A DNA stretch of 12,568 nucleotides, from NCBI GenBank assembly GCA_002712245.1, contig PASZ01000034.1, positions 1-12,568 of the forward strand, given 5' to 3'. This DNA is from Fidelibacterota bacterium (GTDB taxonomy: Bacteria; Fidelibacterota; Marinisomatia; Marinisomatales; TCS55). The notes under the pieces are model-generated. The model searched no databases. It worked only from the letters and a program-made list of their open reading frames with translations, and was not told where the DNA came from. A program made the translations under genes and the position numbers. Shown piece after piece: positions 1-8,648 of this stretch (position 1 is its first letter; each line of letters starts with the position of its first letter).

Positions 1-44
1 ACTCTTTTTCTTCCTTGTCTAATTAATTGATTTATCGTCGGCAT
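1..44 (-). CDS. rpsL: 30S ribosomal protein S12, N-terminal fragment (cut by window edge)
   Basis: Read on the minus strand from the ATG at 44-42, the window ends after 14 complete codons giving MPTINQLIRQGRKR, with the next codon beginning GT. This matches the well-known start of bacterial S12 (MPTINQL.R.GR..), the decoding-centre protein of the small ribosomal subunit. The rest of the gene lies outside the window, so the streptomycin-related loops cannot be inspected. It follows rpoC at a distance of 76 bases, which is the common arrangement in which the str operon (rpsL, rpsG, fusA) comes after rpoC. The ribosome binding site is weak: only a GGA a few bases before the ATG. Two upstream ATGs at 54 and 48 are in another frame that soon hits TAA, so they are not the start. 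Confidence 0.88.
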   Translation of the reverse strand, partial: MPTINQLIRQGRKR

Positions 45-120
45 TTCATTTCCATTAAAGCCTACAAAATTAATATATTTTTAAATATTTTAAAAATTTA
101 ATTTGTAATTCTTTTTTTTG
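45..120 (-). other. rpoC-rpsL intergenic spacer, very AT-rich
   Basis: This 76-base gap is almost pure A and T. On the minus strand it holds a short run of A just after the rpoC stop and a perfect 9-bp inverted repeat, ATTTTTAAA / TTTAAAAAT with a 3-base ATA loop, at about 75-95. The stem has no G-C pairs and no clean U-tract follows, so it is a poor intrinsic terminator. The stretch could carry a promoter for rpsL, as TATATT-like hexamers occur, but in sequence this AT-rich such matches are expected by chance. Confidence 0.35.
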
Positions 121-3100
121 TTATTCTAAGGTTTTTTGAGTTTCAACAGATTCAGATTCTTCTTCTGATATATCCTTTTCATTGATATCTGTAATTATTT
201 CAGGATTTTGAACAATAATATCACTTAAATGAGGAGATCCAGTACCCGCAGGAATTAACCTTCCAACTGCAACATTTTCCTTAAGCCCTCTCAAATAATC
301 TGTTTTTCCTGAAGTTGAAGCATCAGTCAAAACTCTTGTAGTTTCTTGAAATGAAGCTGCCGAGATAAAACTTTCAGTATTTAGGGATGCTTGAGTAATT
401 CCCATAAGTAGCGGTTCGAATGTTGCAGGTTTAGTCTTGCGAGATTTAGCGGGCGCTTTACTTTCTTCTTTAAGTGATTTGTTTGTTTCAAGATATTCTT
501 TTTTATCAACCAACATATCTTCTTCATATTCAGAATCACCAGAATCAGTAACAACAACCATCGATGTTAGTTTTTCATTTGTTTCAAAAAATTCTGCTCT
601 GTTAATTCTGTCTTTTGGTAGGAAGTTAGAGTCGCCAGCTTCATCAATACTTACCTTCTGCATCATTTGTCTAACAATAACCTCAATGTGCTTATCATCA
701 ATTTTGACTCCTTGTAATCTGTATACCTCTTGAATCTCATTAACAAGATATTCTCTAACTTTATTTGGACCAAGAATTCTAAGGATATCAACAGGAGAAA
801 TACTTCCTTCGCAGAGAGATGTACCTGCTATAATTTTATCTCCTTCATGTACAACAACATGCTTTCCGTAAGGAATAGAATAAGTCTTAACTCCTTCATC
901 AACACCTGTTATATTGATTTTTCTTATACCTCTTTTGGTTTCACCAAAACTAACAACTCCATCAATTTCAGATACAACTGCAGGATCAGAAGGTTTACGA
1001 GATTCAAATAATTCTGTAACTCGCGGCAATCCACCAGTAATATCACGCGTTTTTCCAATTGCTCTTGGTATTTTTACAAGAGTTTGACCTCTTTTTACTT
1101 TATCGCCTTGTCTAACTGTTAAATTTGCAGTTACAGGGAGAATGGTTCCCCCAGCAAGTATAGAGCCTTTAGAATCAATGATTTCAATATGTGGACTTAG
1201 ATTTCGATCTTTAGATTCAACAATCACCATTTGCTTCTTACCGCCTTCGACAGCCTCAACTTGATAAGTTTCGTTTTCAATAAAATCTTTAAGCTCTACA
1301 ATACCTGTTTGTCTCGCTAAAATTACATCAGTGTAAGGATCCCATTGAAATAATATAGTTCCAGCAGTAACTTTTTCTCCATCTTCTACATTTAGATTCG
1401 CGCCATAAGGAACATTGTAGTCACTAGATATTTTTTTATCGCTTGAGGTTATTGTTAGTTTAGCATGTCTTACCATGCATCTAGTAACGCTAATACCTGA
1501 TGAATCTTTGGCGTTAGCAACTTCCAAATTGTCTGAATATTTAACTATTCCAGCACGCTTTGTTTGCATTTCAGACTGTTCTATTATTCGAGTAGCCGTT
1601 CCTCCAATATGGAAAGTACGTAGAGTAAGCTGAGTCCCTGGCTCTCCAATACTTTGCGCAGCTTGTATACCAACAGAAGTTCCAAGGTCAACTAGTTTAT
1701 GATTTGATGGATTCCATCCATAGCATTTTGCACAAACACCTCTTAGAGATTCGCATGTTAAAACAGATCTAATTCTTAATGATTCAACATTACTATCAGA
1801 AACTAATTTAGCCTCCTCATCTCTGATCATAGTTCCAGCCTTAATCAAAACTTTTCCATTTTCAATAAAATCTTCAAGGGTTGTTCTACCTAAAATTCTC
1901 TCGGACAATGGCTCAATTATATCCTCACCTTCTTTTAGGTCATCCGCAACTATTCCGTTAATTGTCCCACAATCTACTTCTGAAATAACCACATCTTGTG
2001 CAACGTCTACGAGCCTACGAGTAAGATAACCTGCATCAGCAGTTTTTAGAGCAGTATCAGCTAAACCTTTTCTTGCGCCATGAGTAGAAATAAAATACTC
2101 CTGAACCGATAAGCCCTCTTTGAAGTTTGAAGTAATTGGAGATTCAATAATTTCACCCTTACTTCCAGTCATTGATTTTTGTGGTTTTGCCATAAGGCCA
2201 CGCATACCAGCTAACTGTTTGATCTGATCCTGAGAACCTCTTGCTCCAGAATCAGCCATCATAAATACCGGATTGAAGCCTTGATCACTAGTTTTCATAC
2301 CATCCATCATTGTTGATGCAACATTATTTGTAGCGTGCGTCCAAACATCTATAACTTTATTGTATCTTTCTCCCTCCGTAAGTATATGCCTTTGGTATTT
2401 GTCCTTGATAATATCAACCTCGTTTTGAGCTTCATCTATAATAGAATCTTTTGATTCAGGAATTTGGATATCACTAACAGCAATAGAAAGCCCTGCTTGG
2501 GTAGCAGCGTTAAAACCTAAAGTTTTTAAATTATCAAGAAATGTAACAGTTTTTTTATTTCCAGATAATAAATATATCTCATTTACAAGCTTACTTAAAC
2601 GTTTTTTATCAATTATATCATCAACATAGTTAATTTCAGAAGGAATAATTGAATTAATAACTACTCTTCCAACGGTAGTATTCTTATGCCAATTTCCATT
2701 ATGTCGAACATTGATTATTGTGTTCACCTCAACTGCTTTACCTTCATAAGCGAGTAAAACTTCATTAAATGAACCAAAAGTTTTACCTTCACCCTTACAG
2801 CCTTCTTTTTTTAGGCTTAGGTAATATGTCCCCAAAACCATATCCTGGGATGGCAGCGCAAGAGGTTTACCATTTGCTGGGTGTAAAATATTATGACTCG
2901 AAAGCATTAAGACACGGGCTTCCATTTGTGCAGCTAATGAAAGCGGCACATGAACTGCCATCTGATCACCATCAAAATCTGCATTAAAAGCAGAACATAC
3001 TAATGGATGAATTCTAATAGCTTTGCCATCAACCAAAACAGGCTGGAAAGACTGAATACCTAACCTATGAAGTGTGGGGGCGCGATTTAGAAGAACTGGA

Positions 3101-4404
3101 TGATCTTTTACAACATATTCTAAGACCTTATAGACAATTGGATCTTTATCTTCAATCATCAATTTAGCGCTTCTTGGGGTTTGGGCATACCCCCTATTCA
3201 TTAATTCACTAATCATATGAGGCTTAAAAAGCTCTAAACCCATATTTTTTGGCAAACCACACTCATGGAGATTCAACTCAGGGCCAACAACAATGACAGA
3301 TCTTCCTGAATAATCAACCCTTTTTCCAAGAAGGTTTTGGCGAAATCTTCCAGTTTTACCTCTAATCATATCTGAAATAGATTTTAACGGTCTACGAGTG
3401 CCGCTTCTTATTGCTGTTTTTCGTCTGCTGTTGTCAAAAAGTGCATCAACTGATTCTTGAAGCATTCTTTTTTCATTACGTAAAATCACATCAGGTGCTT
3501 TGATTTCCATTAATTGCTTTAAGCGGTTATTTCTTATAATAATTCTTCTGTATAGGTCATTTAAATCGCTAGCTGCAAAACGCCCTCCATCAAGAGGAAC
3601 TAATGGCCTAAGCTCAGGTGGGATAACAGGAAGGATAGATATAACCATCCATTCTGGTTTATTTATTTTTTTAACGGTGGAAATATCTACAAGAAAAGAT
3701 TTTACTACTTTTAGTCTTTTAAGGGCTTCTTCCCTCTTCTGTTTAGATTTTGAATTTTTTAATACATCTTCCATTTCTCTTCTTAATTCAACCAAATTCA
3801 TTCTTGATAGCATTTCTCTAAGAGCTTCACCACCCATTGCTGCATAAAAATAATCTTCATTATCGCGATCTTCTTCGGAGACAGCATCAAAGCCATAGCT
3901 TCTTTCATACTCCATGTATTCATCTTCATCTATAATTGTAAATTGTGTAGCGTCACTTTTGCCTGGCTCAATAACTAAAAATTGTTCATAGTAGACAATT
4001 TTCTCTAGGTCCTTTGTAGAAATACCAGCAAGATAGCTTAATTTTGATGGGATTGATCTGAGATACCAAATATGCACAACAGGAACAGCTAAGGTAATGT
4101 GCCCCATTCTATCTCTACGAACTTTTTTTCTTGTCACCTCTACACCGCATCTATCACATATAATTCCTCTATATCTTATACCCTTATATTTCCCACAATG
4201 ACATTCATAATCTTTTACTGGGCCAAAAATCTTCTCGCAAAATAAACCATCTTTTTCAGGCTTATAAGATCTATAATTAATTGTTTCCGGTTTTATAATT
4301 TCACCATAGGACTTCTGCAGAATACTTTCTGGGGAAGCAAGACCAATTGTTATTGATGAAAAACCTTTACTTGTATCTACTCTATTTGTTTGAATAAAAG
4401 TCAA
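121..4404 (-). CDS. rpoC: DNA-directed RNA polymerase subunit beta'
   Basis: The 1427-residue largest RNA polymerase subunit is complete and close to the E. coli length (1407). The zinc-binding N-terminus has Cys68, Cys70, Cys83 and Cys86. The catalytic loop NADFDGDQM lies at 474-482, with Asp476, Asp478 and Asp480 holding the active-site magnesium. The second zinc site is Cys812, Cys884, Cys891 and Cys894. The bridge helix region spans roughly 765-800 and the trigger loop segment (QSIGEPGTQLTLRTFHIGG) 917-935. About 200 residues follow before the conserved DITGGLPRVTELFE motif, consistent with an SI3-type insertion of sandwich-barrel repeats. The C-terminus ends in an acidic tail (EKDISEEESESVE). 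The start codon is TTG: no in-frame ATG or GTG exists near the N-terminus, and GGAGA sits 6 bases upstream. The gene follows rpoB after 12 bases and is presumably co-transcribed with it. Confidence 0.98.
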   Translation of the reverse strand: MTFIQTNRVDTSKGFSSITIGLASPESILQKSYGEIIKPETINYRSYKPEKDGLFCEKIFGPVKDYECHCGKYKGIRYRGIICDRCGVEVTRKKVRRDRMGHITLAVPVVHIWYLRSIPSKLSYLAGISTKDLEKIVYYEQFLVIEPGKSDATQFTIIDEDEYMEYERSYGFDAVSEEDRDNEDYFYAAMGGEALREMLSRMNLVELRREMEDVLKNSKSKQKREEALKRLKVVKSFLVDISTVKKINKPEWMVISILPVIPPELRPLVPLDGGRFAASDLNDLYRRIIIRNNRLKQLMEIKAPDVILRNEKRMLQESVDALFDNSRRKTAIRSGTRRPLKSISDMIRGKTGRFRQNLLGKRVDYSGRSVIVVGPELNLHECGLPKNMGLELFKPHMISELMNRGYAQTPRSAKLMIEDKDPIVYKVLEYVVKDHPVLLNRAPTLHRLGIQSFQPVLVDGKAIRIHPLVCSAFNADFDGDQMAVHVPLSLAAQMEARVLMLSSHNILHPANGKPLALPSQDMVLGTYYLSLKKEGCKGEGKTFGSFNEVLLAYEGKAVEVNTIINVRHNGNWHKNTTVGRVVINSIIPSEINYVDDIIDKKRLSKLVNEIYLLSGNKKTVTFLDNLKTLGFNAATQAGLSIAVSDIQIPESKDSIIDEAQNEVDIIKDKYQRHILTEGERYNKVIDVWTHATNNVASTMMDGMKTSDQGFNPVFMMADSGARGSQDQIKQLAGMRGLMAKPQKSMTGSKGEIIESPITSNFKEGLSVQEYFISTHGARKGLADTALKTADAGYLTRRLVDVAQDVVISEVDCGTINGIVADDLKEGEDIIEPLSERILGRTTLEDFIENGKVLIKAGTMIRDEEAKLVSDSNVESLRIRSVLTCESLRGVCAKCYGWNPSNHKLVDLGTSVGIQAAQSIGEPGTQLTLRTFHIGGTATRIIEQSEMQTKRAGIVKYSDNLEVANAKDSSGISVTRCMVRHAKLTITSSDKKISSDYNVPYGANLNVEDGEKVTAGTILFQWDPYTDVILARQTGIVELKDFIENETYQVEAVEGGKKQMVIVESKDRNLSPHIEIIDSKGSILAGGTILPVTANLTVRQGDKVKRGQTLVKIPRAIGKTRDITGGLPRVTELFESRKPSDPAVVSEIDGVVSFGETKRGIRKINITGVDEGVKTYSIPYGKHVVVHEGDKIIAGTSLCEGSISPVDILRILGPNKVREYLVNEIQEVYRLQGVKIDDKHIEVIVRQMMQKVSIDEAGDSNFLPKDRINRAEFFETNEKLTSMVVVTDSGDSEYEEDMLVDKKEYLETNKSLKEESKAPAKSRKTKPATFEPLLMGITQASLNTESFISAASFQETTRVLTDASTSGKTDYLRGLKENVAVGRLIPAGTGSPHLSDIIVQNPEIITDINEKDISEEESESVETQKTLE

Positions 4405-4410
4405 AATATA

Positions 4411-4415
4411 TCTCC
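4411..4415 (-). promoter_or_regulatory. Shine-Dalgarno site fixing the rpoC TTG start
   Basis: GGAGA on the minus strand lies between the rpoB stop (4417-4419) and the TTG at 4404-4402, six bases before that TTG. An ATG at 4417-4415 overlaps both the rpoB stop and this site, but it opens a frame that ends after eleven codons. The TTG is therefore the only start that gives full-length beta'. Confidence 0.7.
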
Positions 4416-4416
4416 A

Positions 4417-7400
4417 TTAATCTAATTCTATATCTAAACCAAGCCCTTGAAGCTCTTTAATAAGCACATTAAAGGATTCTGGAACTCCGAACGGTGGTAA
4501 GTCTTCACCTTTTACAATTGCATTATAAACCTTAGACCTACCTTCAACATCATCTGATTTAACTGTAAGTATCTCCTGAAGTGTATGAGCAGCTCCATAA
4601 GCCTCAAGCGCCCAGCATTCCATTTCTCCAAATCTCTGTCCACCAAATTGAGCTTTTCCACCTAATGGTTGCTGAGTAACTAATGAGTATGGACCTGTAG
4701 ATCTAGCGTGCATTTTATCTTCAACCATATGGCTTAATTTCATCATATAGATATTGCCAACTGTAACTGGGTTATCAAGTTTTTCACCAGTTCTACCATC
4801 AATCAATTGTGTTTTTCCAGTCAAGGGTAGCTTAGCTTTTTTTAATTCATTTTCAACTTCAGATGGAGTTGCGCCATTAAATACTGGGGTTGAGTATGAT
4901 ACTCCCAGTATATCGCCTGCCCAACCAAGCATTGTTTCATACAGCTGACCTAAATTCATTCTAGAAGGAACACCTAGGGGATTTAAAATTACATCTACTG
5001 GGGTACCGTCTTCTAAAAATGGCATATCTTCATCAGGCACAACAGTTGCAACAATCCCTTTATTTCCATGTCTTCCTGCCATTTTATCTCCAACCTGAAG
5101 CTTTCGCTTATTTGCTATATCAACTTTAGCTAGCTTTAAAATACCGGGCTGTAACTCATCTCCAATTCTTAACTTAAAAACTTCTCTTTCAAGATTTTCT
5201 TCAATCATTCTCCATTCTTTCCAAAATGATCTCCATACTGCTTTAATCTTTCTCCAGCTTTGCAAATTTTCTACCCACGCTTCATCTTGATTGAAGCGTT
5301 CTAAGTTGTAACTATTTAATCTCTTCGATGTAAGCTTTGTACCTTTTTTAATCAAGGTTCTTCCCGATGAAATATCTCTAATTCCATTTGAAACTTCATT
5401 TTTTAATAAGTCTAAAAGCTTGACATCTCGAGAATCTTTCAATTCTTTTTTATTTGCAGCAGAATTTTTTTGAAGTTCAATAATGTTTTTCTTTTCTTCA
5501 GCTCTAGCGCTCTTGCTTCTCTTTTCAAAGAGCTTGGAACCGATTACTACGCCATTTAGACCTGGATCTGCTCTTTTAGAAGCATCTTTAACTTCACCTG
5601 CTTTCTCTCCAAAAATAGCTCTTAATAATTTTTCTTCTGGAGAAGGATCTGTCTCACCCTTTGGAGTGACTTTACCAATTATAATATCTCCATCCTTAAC
5701 CTTTGCTCCAACTCTTATAATTCCGTTTTCATTTAATTCTTTTGTTGCGTCTTCACCAACATTAGGAATTTCTGGAGTTAATTCTTCTTGACCTCTTTTA
5801 GTGTCTCTGACTTCAAGCTCAACCTCATTTACATGAACACTGGAAAAGAGATCTTCTTTAACTAGCCTTTCGCTGACTACAATTGCATCTTCAAAATTGT
5901 AACCACGCCATGGCATAAATGCAACAGTTACATTTTTCCCTAATGCAAGTTCACCATTACTGGTTGATGTTCCATCAGCAATTGGATCACCAATTTTAAC
6001 TTTATCTCCTCTAGAGACAATAGGGCGCTGATTCTGTGAAGTATTTTGATTTGTCCTTTTATATTTTCTAAGTTTAATAGTAATAAGGTTTTCCCCTTCA
6101 ATCAACGTCAAATCCTCTGGAACATCATAAGTTTTAATAACTATTTTTTCAGAATCAACATAATCAACTCTTCCAGATACTGGTGATACAACAGCTGCTC
6201 TTGAATCAACGGCTACTTTACCTTCCATGCCAGTACCTACAATCGGAGCATCAGGGTTCATTAAAGGGACACTTTGCCGCTGCATATTTGAGCCCATAAG
6301 TGCCCTATTTGCATCATCATGCTCCAGAAAAGGAATCAATGATGCTGCAACTGATAAAATTTGATTTGGAGCAACATCCATAAATTCAATTTGATCAGGA
6401 GTTACAATTGGAAAATCACCTTTAATTCTTGCGCGTATATTTTCATTAATTAATTTTTCTTCTTTTCCTTTCAGGGGTTCATCAGATTGAGCAATCATAA
6501 CCCTATCTTCATCATCAGCAGATAAATATTGAACTTTATGAGTAGCAAAGGCACTGCCATTCCTATTTTCAACTTTTCTGTAAGGGGCCTCAATGAAACC
6601 ATGTCGATTTACTTTTGCGAGTAGCGCTAGCGAGGAAATTAATCCTATATTAGGTCCTTCTGGTGTTTCAATAGGGCATAATCGACCGTAATGTGTATAA
6701 TGTACATCTCTTACTTCGAATCCAGCTCTTTCACGAGTCAAGCCCCCCGGACCAAGAGCTGAAATTCGCCGTTTGTGAGTAACTTCTGCAAGAGGATTAG
6801 TTTGATCTCCGAACTGTGATAGCTGACTAGTTCCAAAAAAAGTATTAATAACGGTTGTAACAACTCTAGAATTAATTAAGTCTTGAGGGGTAATAGATTC
6901 CTGCTCTCGAAGATTCATTCTTTCATAAATTGTTCTCAACATTCTACTTAAAGCAACAGAAAATTGATTAGTTAGTTGCTCACCAATAGATTTAACACGC
7001 CTATTTCCTAAATGGTCAATATCATCAGATCCTCTTTCACCTTTTCGCATATCAACTAAAAAATTTATTACTTGAATGATATCATCCATTGTAAGAACAG
7101 TGCTTTCCACTGGTACTTTCAAGGCAAATTGTTGATTTAGTCGATACCTCCCTACCTCTCCAAGATCATATTTTTTAGGATTAAAAAATATTCTTTCGAT
7201 AAACTTTTGAGCAGTTTCGAGATTAGGGGGTTCTCCTGAGCGTAATAATTGATAAACTATATTTAATGCTTCCTCAGTATTTTTACTTGGATCTTTCGTC
7301 ATAGTGTTTAATAACATCATAGAATGGAAATCTTTATTTTGATTAACAATATTAATTGTTTTCACTTTTGATTCTTTCAGCTCGGCTAAATTATCATATG

Positions 7401-8196
7401 TAAGTTCAACTCCACCTTCAAGAAAAATTTCTCCTGTCTTTTGATCAATAACGTCATCAACAACAGTTGAGCCAATATACTTTTCTGCATTTTTACTATT
7501 AAGCTTTATTTTCTCAATACAATTAAATGCTTTAAATATGTCAGCGTTAGTTGAGTAACCAAGAGCGCGAAGCAGCATAGTTACAGGAAACTTTCTCCTT
7601 CTATCAATGATACAGAAAAGGCAATCATTAATATCTGTCGTAAAATCAACCCATGAACCTCTAAAGGGGATAATTCTGGCTTGAAAGAGTTTTGTACCAT
7701 TTGGATGAACAGATTGATCGAAGAAAACTCCAGGCGATCTTTGTAATTGGGAGACTATAACTCTTTCTGCTCCATTAATAACAAAAGTGCCTTTGTTTGT
7801 CATGTAAGGGATATTTCCAAAGTAAACTTCTTGCTCAATCGATTGATCGTATTTAGATCTATCATCTTCATTGGTTATATGAAGGACTAATCTTACCTTA
7901 AGAGGAACTGAGAATGTTAAACCTCTATCCATACACTCTTCCGCTGTATATTTTGCCAATCCTAAGAAATAACTTTTATATTCTAAAACATAGTTTTTAT
8001 GTGAATCCTCAAGGGGAAAGACTGATTTAAAAACTTCTTCCAAACCAATGTCTAGTCTTTCATCCTCAGGAACATGTTCTTGAATGAATGATTGAAAGGC
8101 ATCGATTTGAACAGCTAAAAGATCAGGGAATTTTATTTCAGATTTAGTTTTTTCAAATGATGTGCGCTCTGCGTACGTATTTAACGTGGTAGCCAA
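4417..8196 (-). CDS. rpoB: DNA-directed RNA polymerase subunit beta
   Basis: The complete 1259-residue second-largest RNA polymerase subunit. The fork-loop/rifampicin region spans about 456-481 (SQLSQFGDQTNPLAEVTHKRR), followed by LGPGGLTRERAGFEVRDVHY and RLCPIETPEGPNIGLI. The active-site motifs MPWRGYNFEDAIVVSERLV (761-779) and KVDIANKRKLQVGDKMAGRHGNKG (1024-1047) are intact. The C-terminal clamp segment has GGKAQFGGQRFGEMECWALEA (1179-1199). Residues about 895-1000 form a charged, lysine- and glutamate-rich insert that also contains several Trp residues, at the site where Bacteroidetes-type beta subunits carry an insertion. The start is TTG at 8196-8194 behind GGAGG five bases upstream; the next in-frame methionine is residue 89, too late. 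Gly463 replaces the usual Met (E. coli 515) in the rifampicin pocket. rplL lies 63 bases upstream and rpoC 12 bases downstream in the same frame. Confidence 0.98.
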   Translation of the reverse strand: MATTLNTYAERTSFEKTKSEIKFPDLLAVQIDAFQSFIQEHVPEDERLDIGLEEVFKSVFPLEDSHKNYVLEYKSYFLGLAKYTAEECMDRGLTFSVPLKVRLVLHITNEDDRSKYDQSIEQEVYFGNIPYMTNKGTFVINGAERVIVSQLQRSPGVFFDQSVHPNGTKLFQARIIPFRGSWVDFTTDINDCLFCIIDRRRKFPVTMLLRALGYSTNADIFKAFNCIEKIKLNSKNAEKYIGSTVVDDVIDQKTGEIFLEGGVELTYDNLAELKESKVKTINIVNQNKDFHSMMLLNTMTKDPSKNTEEALNIVYQLLRSGEPPNLETAQKFIERIFFNPKKYDLGEVGRYRLNQQFALKVPVESTVLTMDDIIQVINFLVDMRKGERGSDDIDHLGNRRVKSIGEQLTNQFSVALSRMLRTIYERMNLREQESITPQDLINSRVVTTVINTFFGTSQLSQFGDQTNPLAEVTHKRRISALGPGGLTRERAGFEVRDVHYTHYGRLCPIETPEGPNIGLISSLALLAKVNRHGFIEAPYRKVENRNGSAFATHKVQYLSADDEDRVMIAQSDEPLKGKEEKLINENIRARIKGDFPIVTPDQIEFMDVAPNQILSVAASLIPFLEHDDANRALMGSNMQRQSVPLMNPDAPIVGTGMEGKVAVDSRAAVVSPVSGRVDYVDSEKIVIKTYDVPEDLTLIEGENLITIKLRKYKRTNQNTSQNQRPIVSRGDKVKIGDPIADGTSTSNGELALGKNVTVAFMPWRGYNFEDAIVVSERLVKEDLFSSVHVNEVELEVRDTKRGQEELTPEIPNVGEDATKELNENGIIRVGAKVKDGDIIIGKVTPKGETDPSPEEKLLRAIFGEKAGEVKDASKRADPGLNGVVIGSKLFEKRSKSARAEEKKNIIELQKNSAANKKELKDSRDVKLLDLLKNEVSNGIRDISSGRTLIKKGTKLTSKRLNSYNLERFNQDEAWVENLQSWRKIKAVWRSFWKEWRMIEENLEREVFKLRIGDELQPGILKLAKVDIANKRKLQVGDKMAGRHGNKGIVATVVPDEDMPFLEDGTPVDVILNPLGVPSRMNLGQLYETMLGWAGDILGVSYSTPVFNGATPSEVENELKKAKLPLTGKTQLIDGRTGEKLDNPVTVGNIYMMKLSHMVEDKMHARSTGPYSLVTQQPLGGKAQFGGQRFGEMECWALEAYGAAHTLQEILTVKSDDVEGRSKVYNAIVKGEDLPPFGVPESFNVLIKELQGLGLDIELD

Positions 8197-8208
8197 TTAA
8201 GCCTCCAT
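8194..8208 (-). promoter_or_regulatory. rpoB translation start region: mini-ORF, Shine-Dalgarno and TTG start
   Basis: The minus strand reads ATG GAG GCT TAA TTG from 8208 to 8194. GGAGG (8206-8202) is a strong Shine-Dalgarno five bases before the TTG. The ATG at 8208 is in frame with rpoB but blocked by TAA three codons later, and the stop directly abuts the TTG. The upstream ATG has no Shine-Dalgarno of its own. The simplest reading is initiation at TTG. Termination-reinitiation from the three-codon ORF, or a sequencing error creating the TAA, are alternatives. Confidence 0.65.
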
Positions 8209-8259
8209 TTATAAATTTTTAAAATATGTTAATGTGAAGTAAATATGGATTAAAGCTTA
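8197..8259 (-). other. rplL-rpoB intergenic spacer
   Basis: At 63 bases this is the longest gap inside the secE-rpoC part of the cluster. In E. coli the corresponding region holds a partial terminator and an RNase III site. Here I see only AT-rich sequence with no G-C-containing hairpin and no U-tract, apart from the rpoB ribosome binding site at its end. Any attenuation between the ribosomal protein and polymerase genes is not visible by eye. Confidence 0.4.
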
Positions 8260-8637
8260 TTACTTTAGCTCAACTGATCCACCAGCTTCTTCAAGCTGTT
8301 TTTTCATTTCTTCTGCTTCGGCCTTAGCCACCCCTTCTTTAATAGCTTTTGGTGCTCCATCAACCAGTTCTTTTGCTTCTTTGAGCCCTAAGCTAGTTAT
8401 GCTTCTAACTACTTTAATCACATTTATTTTTGAAGAACCAGCAGACGTTAACATAACATCAAACTCGTCTTTTTCATCGGCTTGCGCCTCACCGCCACCA
8501 GCTGCAGAAACAGCAACTGCAGGTGCAGCAGCCGTAACGCCAAATTTTTCTTCAATCTCAGTGATCAATTCAGAAATTTCAATCATATTAGCGTTTTCTA
8601 GATATGCTAGAACATCAGCTCTTTTAGTTTCAGCCAT
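8260..8637 (-). CDS. rplL: 50S ribosomal protein L7/L12
   Basis: The complete 125-residue stalk protein, close to the family norm of about 120. The N-terminal dimerisation domain (about 1-34) binds L10. A flexible Ala/Gly/Val-rich hinge follows (about 35-53), then a C-terminal domain (about 57-125) with the conserved helix [20 protein letters not shown] that contacts EF-Tu, EF-G and other translational GTPases. Several copies of L12 per ribosome make the stalk that recruits factors. The ATG at 8637-8635 is preceded by AAGGAG (8645-8650) with a seven-base spacer, and that Shine-Dalgarno overlaps the rplJ stop. The strong site fits the need to make L12 in excess over L10. No oddities were seen. 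Confidence 0.98.
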   Translation of the reverse strand: MAETKRADVLAYLENANMIEISELITEIEEKFGVTAAAPAVAVSAAGGGEAQADEKDEFDVMLTSAGSSKINVIKVVRSITSLGLKEAKELVDGAPKAIKEGVAKAEAEEMKKQLEEAGGSVELK

Positions 8638-8648
8638 CTTTTTGCTCC

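Noticed and set aside
3500..3847. Plus-strand ORF of 115 codons with hydrophobic N-terminus
   Set aside because: It is antisense to the conserved rpoC core; the hydrophobic look comes from complementing charged codons.
6755..6826. Rifampicin resistance call from the RpoB cluster
   Set aside because: The main contact residues are retained; Gly at the Met515 position alone does not establish resistance.
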